Below, piece by piece: positions 20,893-33,824 of a stretch of 64,000 nt of DNA. The notes beneath the pieces are model-generated. The model was not told the origin of the DNA. It made no database searches and saw nothing but the letters and a program-made list of their open reading frames with translations. The translations under genes and the position numbers were made by a program. The DNA is from Arsenophonus sp052171275. GTDB taxonomy: Bacteria > Pseudomonadota > Gammaproteobacteria > Enterobacterales > Enterobacteriaceae. The stretch spans positions 1,956,311 through 2,020,310 of the forward strand of contig CM125795.1 of the NCBI GenBank assembly GCA_052171275.1. Reading direction: 5' to 3'. Every line of letters starts with the position of its first letter. Within the stretch, counting starts at the first letter, position 1.

Positions 20893-22317
20893 TTAAGTAT
20901 CAAAAATTTTCACTTTATATTGAGGATTTTTTAAATTTTCAATAGAAAAAATATCTTCTAATTGTTCTGCTGTCAATAAACCTTTATCCAATACCACTTC
21001 TTTAACATTTTTACCTGTTTCGGCGCATATTTTACCGACAATATCACCATTATGATGTCCAATAAATGGATTAAGATAAGTAACAATCCCAATAGAATTA
21101 AAAACATATTTTTCACAAATTTCCTTATTAACTGTAATACCTATAATACATTTTTCTAACAAATTACGACAAGAATTATTCATTAATGAAATTGATTCAA
21201 AGATTGCTTGGCTAATTGCAGGCTCCATCACATTCAACTGTAATTGACCAGCTTCAGCAGAAATTGTAACACAAGTATCATTACCTATAACCTTAAAGCA
21301 AGCTTGATTAACAACTTCAGGGATAACTGGATTAATTTTAGCAGGCATAATAGATGAACCAGCTTGTAACTCCGGTAAATTTATTTCTTTCAAACCAGCT
21401 CGAGGTCCAGAAGAAAGCAATCGAAGATCATTACATATTTTTGATAATTTAACAGCTAAACGCTTTAGTCCTGCATGAACTGTAATATAAGCACCGCAAT
21501 CGGAGGTTGCTTCAATTAAATCTTCTGCTGGAATACAAGGTAGTTCTGTTACTTCAGCTAATTTTTTTATTACCAATTCTTGATAACCGACAGCTGTATT
21601 AACTTTTGTTCCGATTGCAGTTGCTCCAAGATTAACTTCAAGTAATAATTCACTAACACTATGTAAATTCTTTATTTCTTCTTTTAGTAAGATAGCAAAT
21701 GCATGAAATTCTTGTCCTACTGTCATAGGAACAGCGTCTTGTAATTGTGTTCTACCCATTTTAAGAATATCTTTAAATTGATTTGCTTTTTGCTCAAAAC
21801 CATCTTGAAGTAGAGTAATTGATTGAATTAAGTTGTTAATTGAATTATAAACTGCAATACGAAATCCTGTTGGATAAACATCATTAGTTGATTGACTTTT
21901 ATTTAAGTGATCATTTGGATTTAAATACTGATATTCACCCTTTTTATGACCCATTAATTCAATGCCAATATTAGCCAAAACTTCATTAATATTCATATTT
22001 AAAGATGTACCAGCCCCACCTTGAAATACATCTATTGGAAACTGATCCATGCATCTACCTTTGTTTAAAATTTCATCACAAGCATCAATAATTACATTTG
22101 CTTGTTTTTGTGAAATAGTTTTTAATTCTTTATTTGCCATTGCTGCTGCTTTCTTTACCATTACCATTCCACGAATGAATTCAGGTACATTATTAATAGT
22201 TCTGTCGCTAATAGAAAAATTCTCGATTGCACGCAATGTGTGGATGCCGTAATAAGCTTCAGCAGGTACATCTCGCTTACCTAATAAGTCCTCTTCAGAA
22301 CGAATATTTTTCGACAT
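20893..22317 (-). CDS. aspA: Aspartate ammonia-lyase (aspartase)
   Basis: Reversibly splits L-aspartate into fumarate and ammonia in the cytosol. The 474-aa product is nearly the length of E. coli AspA (478) and starts with the same MS.NIR.EEDLLG pattern. The superfamily signature loop GSSIMPAKINPVIPE (about residues 317-331), with the catalytic serine, is intact, as are NEVLAN, the KSQSTNDVYPT segment near 139-149, and GRTQLQDAVP. The start is supported by AAGAAGG upstream of the ATG. The fumarase/aspartase superfamily also contains argininosuccinate lyase and fumarase C, but the full-length match is to AspA. It is divergent from groES-groEL; fxsA, which lies between them in E. coli, is gone. 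Retention of a catabolic aspartase in such a reduced genome suggests a role in nitrogen or C4-dicarboxylate balance. Confidence 0.96.
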   Translation of the reverse strand: MSKNIRSEEDLLGKRDVPAEAYYGIHTLRAIENFSISDRTINNVPEFIRGMVMVKKAAAMANKELKTISQKQANVIIDACDEILNKGRCMDQFPIDVFQGGAGTSLNMNINEVLANIGIELMGHKKGEYQYLNPNDHLNKSQSTNDVYPTGFRIAVYNSINNLIQSITLLQDGFEQKANQFKDILKMGRTQLQDAVPMTVGQEFHAFAILLKEEIKNLHSVSELLLEVNLGATAIGTKVNTAVGYQELVIKKLAEVTELPCIPAEDLIEATSDCGAYITVHAGLKRLAVKLSKICNDLRLLSSGPRAGLKEINLPELQAGSSIMPAKINPVIPEVVNQACFKVIGNDTCVTISAEAGQLQLNVMEPAISQAIFESISLMNNSCRNLLEKCIIGITVNKEICEKYVFNSIGIVTYLNPFIGHHNGDIVGKICAETGKNVKEVVLDKGLLTAEQLEDIFSIENLKNPQYKVKIFDT

Positions 22318-23141
22318 AAAAACCTTCTTGAAATTATATAATGATATTGTTTATGAATATAAAATATTATATATAATATTATTTATTATGATTAATTAAA
22401 TATAATATATATCACTAAATTCAGATAACTTATTAAAACATAATTTTTATAAAAATGATAAATTTATAAATAATATTAATATTTTTATATTAAAAATAAA
22501 TATTTATAATATCACTCTTTTTAACATAATTTATTTCAATAAGTTAATAAGCTAATATTATAGTTATTAAATATTAATAAAAATGTTATGCGCTGTTTTT
22601 CATTTATATTTTTATGTTCATTTATTTATATAAAATTTATTATTTTCTTAAAATTAATCACATTGGTAAATTAAAACATTAGTGTGCTAATCACTATAGT
22701 AATATTAATTATATTAATTTCCATATATTTAAAATTTTTAATAAAATAATTAAATTAATGATTTATTTTTAATATAAAAATAAATTAACGTTAAAAAAAT
22801 AACAATTAAAAATTAATTAAAAAAATTTTGCTAATTATGAATAATCTATTTATTTTATCTAATCTTTTTATTATCCAGATTCATTCATACTTACTTTTCT
22901 TTATCTGAAAGAATAATAATTATAAAACTTATATGAATTATTTATTTTTCATTCTGCTTAAACAACTAATTGATGCTTTGAACTATTTTTAAAATAGAAA
23001 CCTATGAGAAAGTATTGATTTTATAAAATTTAATAAAAAATCAAACAATATTAAACATATAGATAATTCTTTAAAAATCATGATGATAAAATGCTGATAA
23101 TTTTATTTTAGATTAAAAAGAAAAAATCTTTGAATACCCTA
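22318..23141. other. aspA-groES intergenic region, former fxsA position
   Basis: About 0.8 kb with no useful frame, where E. coli has fxsA on the plus strand. No FxsA-like segment remains recognisable. It should contain the aspA promoter at its left edge. Confidence 0.5.
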
Positions 23142-23168
23142 TTGAATTAATTTTAATTAACCCCACTT
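23142..23168 (+). promoter_or_regulatory. sigma-32-type heat-shock promoter of groES-groEL
   Basis: TTGAA at 23142-23146 is followed after 14 bases by CCCCACTT at 23161-23168, close to the sigma-32 pattern CTTGAA-N13/14-CCCCATNT and to the E. coli groE promoter. It lies about 90 bases upstream of the groES start. A run of four C is very rare in the non-coding DNA of this window, so its retention argues for function. It implies that rpoH is kept elsewhere in the genome. Confidence 0.72.
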
Positions 23169-23256
23169 ACTTAATAGGTATTGGTATTCAATGAACTGCG
23201 TACTAGTATCATCATTTATTTATTTTATATGGATTTTATTTATAGGAGATCTATTA

Positions 23257-23550
23257 ATGAAGATTCGTCCATTGCATGATCGAATTATCATCAATCGCGA
23301 AAAAGTTGAAGCTAAATCCGCTGGAGGTATTGTTTTAACAGGCTCTGCTGCAGGTAAATCAACTCGAGGTAAAGTTCTAGCTGTTGGTAACGGTAGAGTT
23401 TTAGATAATGGTGAAAATAAACCATTAGATGTAAAAGTTGGCGATACTGTTATTTTTAACGATGGCTATGGCGTAAAGACAGAAAAGATTGATAACGATG
23501 AAGTATTAATTATGTCAGAAAGCGATATTCTGGCAGTTGTTGAAAAATAA
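23257..23550 (+). CDS. groES: Co-chaperonin GroES
   Basis: Heptameric lid of the GroEL folding chamber. From the ATG at 23257 the product is 97 aa, the E. coli length, beginning MKIRPLHDRII and ending ILAVVEK; the mobile loop that binds GroEL is GGIVLTGSAAGKSTRG near residues 23-38. The frame stays open 22 codons further upstream, but that part is hydrophobic, not part of the family, and lies over the leader. AGGAGA at 23244-23249 places the start at 23257. First gene of the groES-groEL operon with 49 bases to groEL. Confidence 0.97.
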   Translation: MKIRPLHDRIIINREKVEAKSAGGIVLTGSAAGKSTRGKVLAVGNGRVLDNGENKPLDVKVGDTVIFNDGYGVKTEKIDNDEVLIMSESDILAVVEK

Positions 23551-23599
23551 TTCCTAGTTTAAAATCTTCTGAATGAAATAATTTAAAGGAAAGAAAACA

Positions 23600-25246
23600 A
23601 TGGCAGCTAAAGATGTGAAATTTGGTAGTGATGCGCGTGCAAAAATGCTTCGTGGGGTAAATATTCTTGCAGATGCAGTTAAAGTTACTTTAGGTCCTAA
23701 AGGTCGAAATGTAGTTTTAGATAAATCTTTTGGATCTCCTTCAATTACTAAAGATGGTGTATCTGTTGCACGTGAAATTGAATTAGAAGATAAATTCGAA
23801 AATATGGGTGCTCAGATGGTAAAAGAAGTTGCTTCTAAGGCAAATGATGCCGCAGGTGATGGCACAACAACTGCAACAGTATTTGCTCAGTCTATCGTAA
23901 GCGAAGGTTTAAAAGCAGTTGCTGCAGGTATGAACCCAATGGATTTAAAGCGTGGTATTGATAAAGCTGTTCTTGCGGCAGTAGAAGAATTGAAAAAACT
24001 ATCTAAACCTTGTGCTGATAATAAAGCGATTGAACAAGTTGGTACAATTTCTGCTAACTCTGATCAAACAGTAGGTAAGTTAATATCAAAAGCAATGAAA
24101 GAAGTTGGCAAAGAGGGTGTTATTACTGTTGAAGAAGGTTCTGGTTTAGAAGATGAACTAGCGGTTGTTGAAGGTATGCAATTTGATCGCGGTTATTTAT
24201 CTCCTTATTTTATTAATAAATCTGATACTGGTTCTACCGAATTAGAAAATTCATATATTTTATTAATAGATAAGAAAATTTCTAATATCCGTGAATTACT
24301 ACCTATATTGGAAATTGTTGCAAAAGCAGGTAAACCTTTATTAATTATTGCTGAAGATGTTGAAGGCGAAGCTCTTGCAACATTAGTTGTGAATAATCTT
24401 CGTGGTATTGTAAAAGTTGCTGCTGTAAAAGCACCGGGTTTTGGTGATCGTCGTAAAGCTATGTTACAAGATATTGCTATTTTAACAAACGGTACTGTTA
24501 TCTCTGAAGAGATAGGTATGGAATTGGAAAAAGTAACATTAGAACATTTAGGTCAAGCAAAACGCATAGTTATTAACAAAGATACCACTACAATTATCGA
24601 TGGTTTTGGTACAAAAAATGCAATTGATAACCGTGCTAAACAAATAGCACAACAACGTGATGAAGCTACTTCAGATTATGATAGAGAAAAATTACAAGAG
24701 CGTATTGCTAAATTAGCAGGTGGTGTTGCTGTAATTAAAGTTGGTGCTGCAACTGAAGTTGCAATGAAAGAGAAACGCGCTCGCGTAGATGATGCATTAC
24801 ATGCAACTCGTGCAGCAGTAGAAGAAGGTGTAGTTGCTGGTGGCGGTACCGCTCTAGTTCGTGTTGCAACTGCTTTAGATAAATTGAAAGGTGATAATGA
24901 AGATCAAACTGTTGGTATTCGCATCGCGTTACGAGCAATGGAATCACCTATGCGTCAAATTGTTGAAAATGCAGGTGAAGAATCAGCTGTAGTTGTTAAT
25001 AATGTTAAACAAGGTAAAGATAACTATGGTTATAATGCTTCGACAGAAGAGTACGGTGATATGATCGATATGGGTATTCTTGATCCAACTAAAGTTACTC
25101 GCTCTGCTTTACAATTTGCTGCATCAATAGCTGGTCTTATGATTACAACTGAAGCCATGGTAACTGATTTACCAAAAGAGGATAAAGCTGATATAGGCAC
25201 TAGTGCTGGTATGGGTGGTATGGGTGGTATGGGTGGTATGATGTAA
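23600..25246 (+). CDS. groEL: Chaperonin GroEL
   Basis: ATP-driven chaperonin forming two seven-membered rings in the cytosol, usually among the most abundant proteins of insect endosymbionts, where it buffers destabilised proteins. The 548-aa product equals the E. coli length. Visible are the nucleotide-binding AGDGTTTATV near residues 85-94 with the metal-binding Asp, the catalytic Asp of ARVDDALHAT near 396-405 with AGGGTAL following, and the C-terminal GGM repeats ending GGMM. AAAGGA upstream supports the ATG. The gene keeps clearly higher GC than its surroundings, consistent with strong selection and high expression. Confidence 0.99.
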   Translation: MAAKDVKFGSDARAKMLRGVNILADAVKVTLGPKGRNVVLDKSFGSPSITKDGVSVAREIELEDKFENMGAQMVKEVASKANDAAGDGTTTATVFAQSIVSEGLKAVAAGMNPMDLKRGIDKAVLAAVEELKKLSKPCADNKAIEQVGTISANSDQTVGKLISKAMKEVGKEGVITVEEGSGLEDELAVVEGMQFDRGYLSPYFINKSDTGSTELENSYILLIDKKISNIRELLPILEIVAKAGKPLLIIAEDVEGEALATLVVNNLRGIVKVAAVKAPGFGDRRKAMLQDIAILTNGTVISEEIGMELEKVTLEHLGQAKRIVINKDTTTIIDGFGTKNAIDNRAKQIAQQRDEATSDYDREKLQERIAKLAGGVAVIKVGAATEVAMKEKRARVDDALHATRAAVEEGVVAGGGTALVRVATALDKLKGDNEDQTVGIRIALRAMESPMRQIVENAGEESAVVVNNVKQGKDNYGYNASTEEYGDMIDMGILDPTKVTRSALQFAASIAGLMITTEAMVTDLPKEDKADIGTSAGMGGMGGMGGMM

Positions 25247-25285
25247 AATATAAAAAATATTAACATCATTTTATCACAAAGAAAT

Positions 25286-25324
25286 AAAAAAACCCTGACT
25301 TTAAATTAAATTCAGGGTTTTTTT
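25286..25324 (+). terminator. strong rho-independent terminator after groEL
   Basis: A 13-bp perfect stem (25286-25298 with 25312-25324), with the core CCCTGA/TCAGGG flanked by A- and T-runs, encloses a 13-base loop. The seven T residues at the 3' side form the U-tract. It starts 39 bases after the groEL stop, and is the clearest GC-cored terminator of the window. Confidence 0.92.
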
Positions 25325-28091
25325 AAAACCAAAATTTAAATTAATATTATTATTAGTATGATATTAATTTAAATATATTTAAAAAATATAAATTAAATTA
25401 AATTTATAAAAACATTACTTATATAATTTGTTTTATGAATAATATATTTAGCTTTATAATAGTAAATGTGTAAATATTTAAATAGAAGTTTTATAATTAT
25501 AAAAAATATTTCATATATATAGCAAAATAATAATTCAACAAAATATTGTTACTTTTAAATTTTATTTCTATTGAAAATTAAAATAATTTTATATCTTTAT
25601 GAGATTTTCATAATATATATTAATAATGTATATGAACATTATAAAAATTATTTATTAATAAATAAATAATTTAAAAATTTAAATCAATCAATATTTTGCT
25701 ATATTTTCATTTTTTTATTAATTAATTTAAAAATAATATTCTAAAATACGAATAAATATTTTTTCTATCGTCACTTTAGTTTCTTCATTAATAAATTTAA
25801 TATAAGGAATGCACTACTTATAATTCTTTAACATAATTTTATTTAATAAAAATAAATAATAAAATAATATTTAACTTTAAAATATTATTTTATTAATTTA
25901 ATTAACTATTTAATATTATTATTAACACTATATGAAAAGTACACTTTAATTTAATAAAATAATATTTACATTTTAAAACTTTTCTATTATATAATCAAAC
26001 TCAATATTAATTTTATCCTGATGATTAATATGAATATAAGAATAATAATTTATTAATTAAAATATTTAATATTTTAAAATATTATAGTAACATAATAAGG
26101 AATAATCATTAGTAATAAACTAATAAATTTTTAATACTTTTGATATCTAGAAACAAACTTTCTTTATGATATTAACTAAATTCAATTTATTATCTTTATA
26201 CTTAAAAAATTCTTATAAAAACGTTTGAAAACAATTTAATTAATCTAAATATATTGTTGAATATAATTCAATGCGTTTTCTCAATTTTTATTATATTTAT
26301 TTTTTTATAAAAATAAATATAACATTAAAAATAACTACAATTAATAAAATAGCCATCTTTAATTAATAATGATTATTTGATTTCTTATATTTATTTAATA
26401 GTTCAAAATTTAAGCTATTTTATTCATTTAATGTATCAAGAAAAACATTCTTATAAGAATATTTTTAAGAATTAAGATATAACTTATCATAAAAGAAAAT
26501 CATTGTGGTATATTTTACATATTTGTATTTTCCAATAAAATAATAGAGTATTTATAAATAAAGAAAATAAAAATACGAATTTAAATTCATCGAAATATAA
26601 TTTCAATATAGTTTTATAATAATAAAATCGGATTAATTAATCAAGATTATTAATAGATTTTTAAATTCCTGTAATCAAATTTATTTGTTTTTTATTTTTT
26701 GATTAGAAAGTCAAAAATTTTTAATAATATTTTTATTTTTTAAAAAAAATTATGAAGAGTTTTTATGTTATTTTGTCTATATCTTACATAAATAAATTTT
26801 ATTAACATCTAAAATAATTTTATATAAAAATCTTTTCTTATTTTAATAAAGTAAATTTATTAAATTAAGTAAAACATTCTTCATACTCATATAAAAAATA
26901 AAATTACTTTTTAACAAAGTTATTGTAAAATACTTAAATAAATTTGATTTATCAAAAAATTATTGATGTAATAAATATTAAACTGACTTATTTATATAGT
27001 TATGGTAAAATTTTAATATTTTAAAAAAAATTTTTTAAAAATTATCTCTACATATAAAAATATCTATAATAAATGTTTAATTTTATTCAATAAGACTAGA
27101 GTTATTATAATCTAAAATATATAATATATTTTAATTAATTTTTATTAGGATTATCTATTTTATTAAACTAATTAATTATTAATTGATATTAAAGTATAAA
27201 AGTAATAGTTTATATTAAATCGTAAAATTAGTAATATTAAAAGTACTCATATAGTAATAAATTTCTTTTATTTATTAAAATTAGTGAACTTAATGAAGAT
27301 TAGTAACATATATTATTAATTATATTCTTACTATATTAAATGTTATTTAAATAATCTTGATCATTTTAGTTAAAGTATTTTTTAAAAGATAATATAATAA
27401 TAAAAATTATCATTATTTTAATAAAAACTTAAAATTTTAAAACTATTATTATTTCATTAGTATTTTCTACTAATATCAATTAACTAATTTTATTAAAACA
27501 TTAATCTTAAATTGTTTATAATCTTAAAATTAATAATCAATTCTGAACTAATTAAATAATATTCTTATAAACTTAATGTTATATTAACTATGTTGTTTTA
27601 TATGTTCTTATATAAGATAATTTATAGGTTAAAAATAATTTAAATTAAAATTATATTTAATATTAATAATATAATTATAAATAAATAATCAACTTAATAC
27701 TTTAAATAATATTGAATTTACATTAACTAATTTAAATCATTTAAAGCATAAATACAATATTTACTAATATTGATTATAAATTAAAATTTAATAAAAAATA
27801 CTATTTCCACATTTTATTAAAAATATCTAATTTTCAACATTAAACGGTGCTATTAATTTATTAATTATAAAATAATTAACTTAATCAATAATATAATAAC
27901 CATCAATAGAATATTGATAATAAAATATTTTATAAGTATGTTAATATAATCAATATAATAAAATTTAATTTTTTATTTATTAATATATTAAATTTTTATT
28001 CGAATATAAATTCACTTTATTATATTATAAAATTATAAATAGTATTAATAATAAATAAAAAAATAAAAAATAAATAATTAACTAAATTATA

Positions 28092-28121
28092 TCAATTTAT
28101 TTTAAATTTAAAATAAATTGA
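28092..28121. repeat. 30-bp perfect palindrome
   Basis: Two 15-base halves are exact reverse complements with no loop, in non-coding DNA. No gene is adjacent. Confidence 0.8.
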
Positions 28122-30930
28122 ATTATTTTTTATATTTTAATATAAAACTAATAGTAACAATTACTAAGATATTTATTAAAGTAAATAATATTAATTTAAA
28201 GAAAAACATCACTATTTTAGCACAAAAATAGTAAAGATAAACATTATTAATGATGAAAATATAAATTAAAATTTTTTATAAAAATTATAAAGAAATAAAA
28301 TCTATTGATTTTATTTAATAACATAAAAGATTAATTATGATACATAATTAAAATTATATTTTTATCTCTTCTTGAATAATTTATAAATAAAATATCCATA
28401 ATATTAAAATAAATGATATAAAATACTACACTGTATATATTATAATCAAATAAATATTAGTCTCTATATTTAGAGAAGAATAATAAATAAATAGTTTATT
28501 TTAAAAAAAAATACTAATAATACTTAATTATGATCTAAAATAATAATAAAAATAATAAAATAAAAAATTTTAATTAATTTAGAAAAATTTAATATTTATT
28601 CAAATTAAGTTGATTATATAAGCTAATTAGATATTTTATCATTTATATTTATAAATTAATAATTAAGTAATTATAAATTTTAGTAAAATAATCAATAATT
28701 TTTTGATTTATTCACATAAATTAAAACCATATAAAGTAAATAAAGAGATGTTGTTTATCAAGAAATATTTAAATTAATTGTAATTTATTTATTTAAATTT
28801 ATATATATTTTATATAATTATTTTTATCAAAAAAGATAATCTTATTATATAAATAAATTTTTATTGAGGTTCAAGTCAAACAAAGGATAAATTAACTAAT
28901 TATTTATTATATATTAATACTTTTATATTTTTTATTTAATAATAAAAGATTATTCTTTTAAGTAAATTTAAATAATTAAATTTTAATGTTTATATCAATC
29001 ATAATTTTATTATTTAACTTAATTTTAAGCTAATTTAGCAATTAAATAATATTTTACTATTTAAAACATTTTTAAATATTATATAAATAATAGTTAAAAT
29101 AAGTTATCAATCAAAAAAGATAATATTTAATAATATAATTTTTTAATAAAAATTATATTATTAATTGTTTTTATCTTTTAAATAAAAAATAAAAAACATT
29201 AATTTAATTATCATTATACTTTAAAAAAAATTTTTTTTTGATAAATTTATTTTATAAATCTAAATATAAAAAATTAATTAACTAAAAGATATTTTATTTA
29301 TTCTTTTATTTTATTCAACGAGTTAACTATGATTTATAATAATTAATTTTTAAACTTAATAAATAATACTATTATTGTCTTAATTATTATACTATTAATT
29401 ATTATTAATATAATATGAATTAGAATTAAATTCTATCATTTTTTGAAATATTTTTTAAAAGAATTTAATTAAATACTGATATTTAAATTTTAAAAAAAAT
29501 TTTTAATACTTTGAGAATATATTTATTAATATGAATAATCTAATATAATAATATTAATTTGACTATTATTATGTATAAAATTCTTAAAATTAAACAAAAT
29601 TTAAATATTAAGAATAATAAATATTATATTAAAATAACTAATAATTAATTTAAATTATATTAAAATATAAAAATATATTTCAATTTTTTGTATAATTAAT
29701 AATTATATTAAGTTATTATATAATATTATTATAATATAATTAACATAATATCTTTGATAAAAAATCTTAGTCATAAATTATTTATATATAAATATATAAT
29801 ACTGAATTAAATTTAAATATTTCTTTAAAATGATCTGAATAAAATAGAATAATTATACTACTACTATAGTAAACAAAACTACCATATATTAGTTTGATAA
29901 CTATTAAAATTAACTAAATAGAAACAGAAAAATTTTATCCACTAAATAAACTTTAATTAAGGAATATTTTTGATAAAAATTAATAAATAATTATATACAA
30001 ATAAATAAAAAATATCTTTTAGTTTTTAAAAAATATCTTAAATAAATTATTTAGAAAGCTACTTTAAATATTAAAAATAATTATTTAAAAAAATTTTTAA
30101 TAATTAAATGATGATATTATATATTTATCTTAAATCATAAGATATTTATCTATTTATTTTAAAATGTTAATTATTAAATATTTCTGCTATAATTAAAGAT
30201 AATTTAAGAAACAATTAGAGATAAATTTTTACTAAAACATAAACTAAAAAATAAAAGTCGATAATAAATAATTAAATATTATATATATGATTTATTTTAA
30301 TAGTAAAAAGTTAAAAATAAAAAAATTAAAAATAAAAAATAAATTAAATAATTCTATATTAAAATACTATTATAAATAGTACATAGTAGTAAATAGCATA
30401 AAAATATTAATTTGTATAAATTATGTAAATTAAATTTATCAAAAATAACATTTTAAAATATGTAAAAAATCTAAAATGATGAATAAACTTTAATAATCTA
30501 AACTATCTTAAATAAAGATATTAAATATAATAATATTATTAATTTTTAAAAATCTAAATAAAAATAAAAAAGATCAAATAATATTAAACTTATTATTTAT
30601 TAGAATAATCATTTTGTATCAATTATAAATCTTGATAATAATCATAAAGTAATCAATAAAATTGAAAATATAATTATTAATTATTATTAATTAAATAAAA
30701 ATTAATATCTATAAAGTAGAGAAATAAATAAAATGATATATTTTATATTAAAACAAGTTAAATAATAAATTAAATTTAGACATATAAATTACTTTAATTA
30801 TATTAAAATCAATAACTTATTAATATTTATACGTTATCATAAATAAAATATAAATATTATTTCTTATTAAATTTTATTTATTTAATTATTATAAATAATA
30901 ATTAAACTATTAAAAAATAACTTTTATTTC

Positions 30931-30978
30931 TAATACTATATATAAAAATAATTATAATTATTTTTATATATAGTATTA
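30931..30978. repeat. 48-bp perfect palindrome
   Basis: Halves 30931-30954 and 30955-30978 are exact reverse complements with no spacer. It is the longest perfect loop-less palindrome I found here, in the middle of a gene desert. Confidence 0.88.
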
Positions 30979-32985
30979 ATAAGTTATATTTTATATACTT
31001 ATTTTATAAGTAATTAATAATTAACTATTATAAATGGTTAAAACAAATTATTTTATAAATTAATTAATTTAATATTATATTAATAATTTATAAATTATAA
31101 ACATTAATAATAAATTTATTAATAATAAAAATTATTTATATTTTTTATAATTAATATATATAATTTTTTAATTTTATTACTATTTAAATATAGATATTCA
31201 CGTATCAATGAGTAATTTATTTAGTATTTATTTAAATTTAATATATATTAAATTTAAAAATTTATTATATTTATTGATATTAAAAGTATTTTTTAATTTT
31301 AAAAAAATACTTAATAAATAACTTTTTATCTAGGAGTAAAATAATTAATAAGCATTAAAATACTAATTTATTTAAATTAAATTTAAATAGTTCATTTTAA
31401 TTAAGATAAATTTTGTATTTTTATTTTAAAAATAAAAATATTAAAATAGTTTTTTTAAAATAATTTTTATATTTATTCAATTTTTAAAAAAATTTCTATG
31501 AATTATTTTTAAGAAAAATTTCAATTTAATAAATTTATTTATTTTTAATTTACATTAATTAAGAATATTTAATTATAAACATAAAAATAATTTTAATAAA
31601 TAGATTATTTATACATATGATGAATCTAATTAAATCTTTTTATTATAAAAAATTTATAATTATTATTTAATTTTTGTTCTTTATTATAGTTATTAATAAA
31701 TAAGTGAAATATTAACTTTTTTTGATTTTTTTAAAATTTATAAATATAAATTTAACTATTATAAAAATAGTTATTAATATTATTATATAATAAGTTTCTT
31801 TAAATATTACATTATTAATCTATTAATAGTTTTATTTTTAAAATTTTTATAAAATAAAGAAAAAATTTCTTTTGATATTTTTATATATATTTTATAGTTT
31901 ATATATTTATACATAGTTTAATTATTTATTACTTTTATTATAAAATTATATATTTTTAATAATTCATATATAAAAGAAATCTTATAAATTTCATTTAAAT
32001 TAATTATCTTTTATGATAAAAATAATATTTATAAATAAAATTATAAATCTCAATAAAAAATGAAATTTTATATGTATATAAGTATATTTTAATTAATTCA
32101 TAATATATTATTTTATCTATATAAAGAAAAATTTAAGTTTTATTTATATAAAAAAATTTCTTTATTGATATTTAAACAATATAAAATAATCATTGTTTAT
32201 TAAGAAATAATTAATATTACTGAAAAGTAGATCTATATAAATAAATCTATTATTTTTGTAAGAAAATATAGTGTATATTATATAATAAAATAAATTAATT
32301 TATTTCTACTAATATAACTACATATAGAGTATTTTCAAATATTAATCTATTACTTATAAACTTACTAAAATAATAAACATAATTTTTATTATATATTCCT
32401 TTTTTATAGATTATTAATATAATTTAGAAAAAATTTATCAGTTTAATATTATATAAGTTTTAATTGATTCAATATTATAATAGAAAATTATATGATACTT
32501 TTTACTATTATTAATCTACTAAAACAAATATTTAACTTTCAAATTTAGAATTTAATATTATAATATCTAGCAATTTTGATTAGATTAAAATAATTTAATA
32601 ATATTTATTTCTATTAAAAACTTATTTGTTTTTATATCGTTAAAATACTTAGATTTTATTATATGAATAATATTATATTTATTTTAGTATCTAAAAGATA
32701 AGTTTTTATATTTATAATTATTTACATATATATATTATATAAAATAAACTATTATATAAAAATATTATATTTAATTATTAATTTAATTTTCTAAGAATAT
32801 CGATAACTTTAGCTAAAATAAAAAGTTATATTAATATAAATTTAATTTTCATAAATATTAATTAATATGATTTTTATAACTAATGATATATGTAAATATT
32901 TTCAGAATTAAAATATTTTATATATTAATATTTTTACTCAATAATATCAATACATCTATTCATAATATTTAATTTCTTTAGCATA

Positions 32986-33043
32986 ATATCAGAAATTAAT
33001 ATTATTTTTTTATAAATTAAAAAATAATATTAATTTCTGATAT
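32986..33043. repeat. 25-bp hairpin in non-coding DNA
   Basis: Arms 32986-33010 and 33019-33043 (ends ATATCAGAAATTAATATT) are exact complements around an 8-base loop. No gene lies within 1 kb, so a transcript terminator for a surviving gene is unlikely; it could have served a lost one. Confidence 0.85.
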
Positions 33044-33788
33044 TTAAGATTATAACTCTTAACTAATAAACTATTTTATAATTTAAATTTAAATTTACTT
33101 AAAAGTTCATTTTATATATTATTATACTTTATATTATGAATAAAGTTTATATAATAATAAGTATTAAAATATAATTATAGTAAATTTTATTTTATAGACT
33201 AATAAAGTTTAATTATTAATATATTTAAATTTAATTTTAAAAACTTTTTTACCATCAAAATAATTTTAATAATAAATAAGTTAATTCAATTAATTTATAT
33301 TACTTATTATTAATAATAAGTAATAGATAATATATTATGCATATTTGATTAATTTAATTAATTATAATATACATAATAAAATTCATATTATTATATCAAT
33401 AGAGATATATATATATTTAAAATATAAGTTAAATTATATTTTAAATCAATAAATTATAGTAATGATTAAAATAATTAAAATTAATTCTTATAGTATTTTC
33501 TATTAATAAAAAAATACTACTAATAATAGTATAGATAAAAATAAATTATATTGTAATCATAAAAAATAATAAAATATTAATTTTTTATTATATTAATAAG
33601 TATTTTAAATAATTTTTATTTAATTTTTTTATTAAATATCATTTTTTATATAAATATAGATTCTAATACTTATTTATTAATTATTTTTTTAGAATTGATA
33701 GAAAATTAATTATTAAACTTATAAAAATAAAATGTTATAAATGGATATTTATAATCCAATATTATTTTAATAAAACTACAAATTTATT

Positions 33789-33824
33789 ATTTATATTAAA
33801 TAGATTAATCTATTTAATATAAAT
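33789..33824. repeat. 36-bp perfect palindrome
   Basis: Two 18-base halves are exact reverse complements with no loop, about 320 bases from the tRNA-Leu gene and on its 3' side. Confidence 0.8.

Noticed and set aside
23191..23256. Upstream extension of groES (22 extra residues)
   Set aside because: The extension is hydrophobic and absent in the family, whereas AGGAGA correctly serves the internal ATG at 23257; the stretch is leader.
24735..25269. Open frames on the minus strand opposite groEL
   Set aside because: They mirror the strongly coding GroEL frame, are low-complexity (Leu/Gln/His or Pro/Ile rich) and have no ribosome-binding site; GroEL explains the openness.
28861..28890. T-arm-like text (GGTTCAAGTC) suggesting a tRNA remnant
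   Set aside because: The flanking bases do not form a T stem, and no acceptor or anticodon arm could be built.
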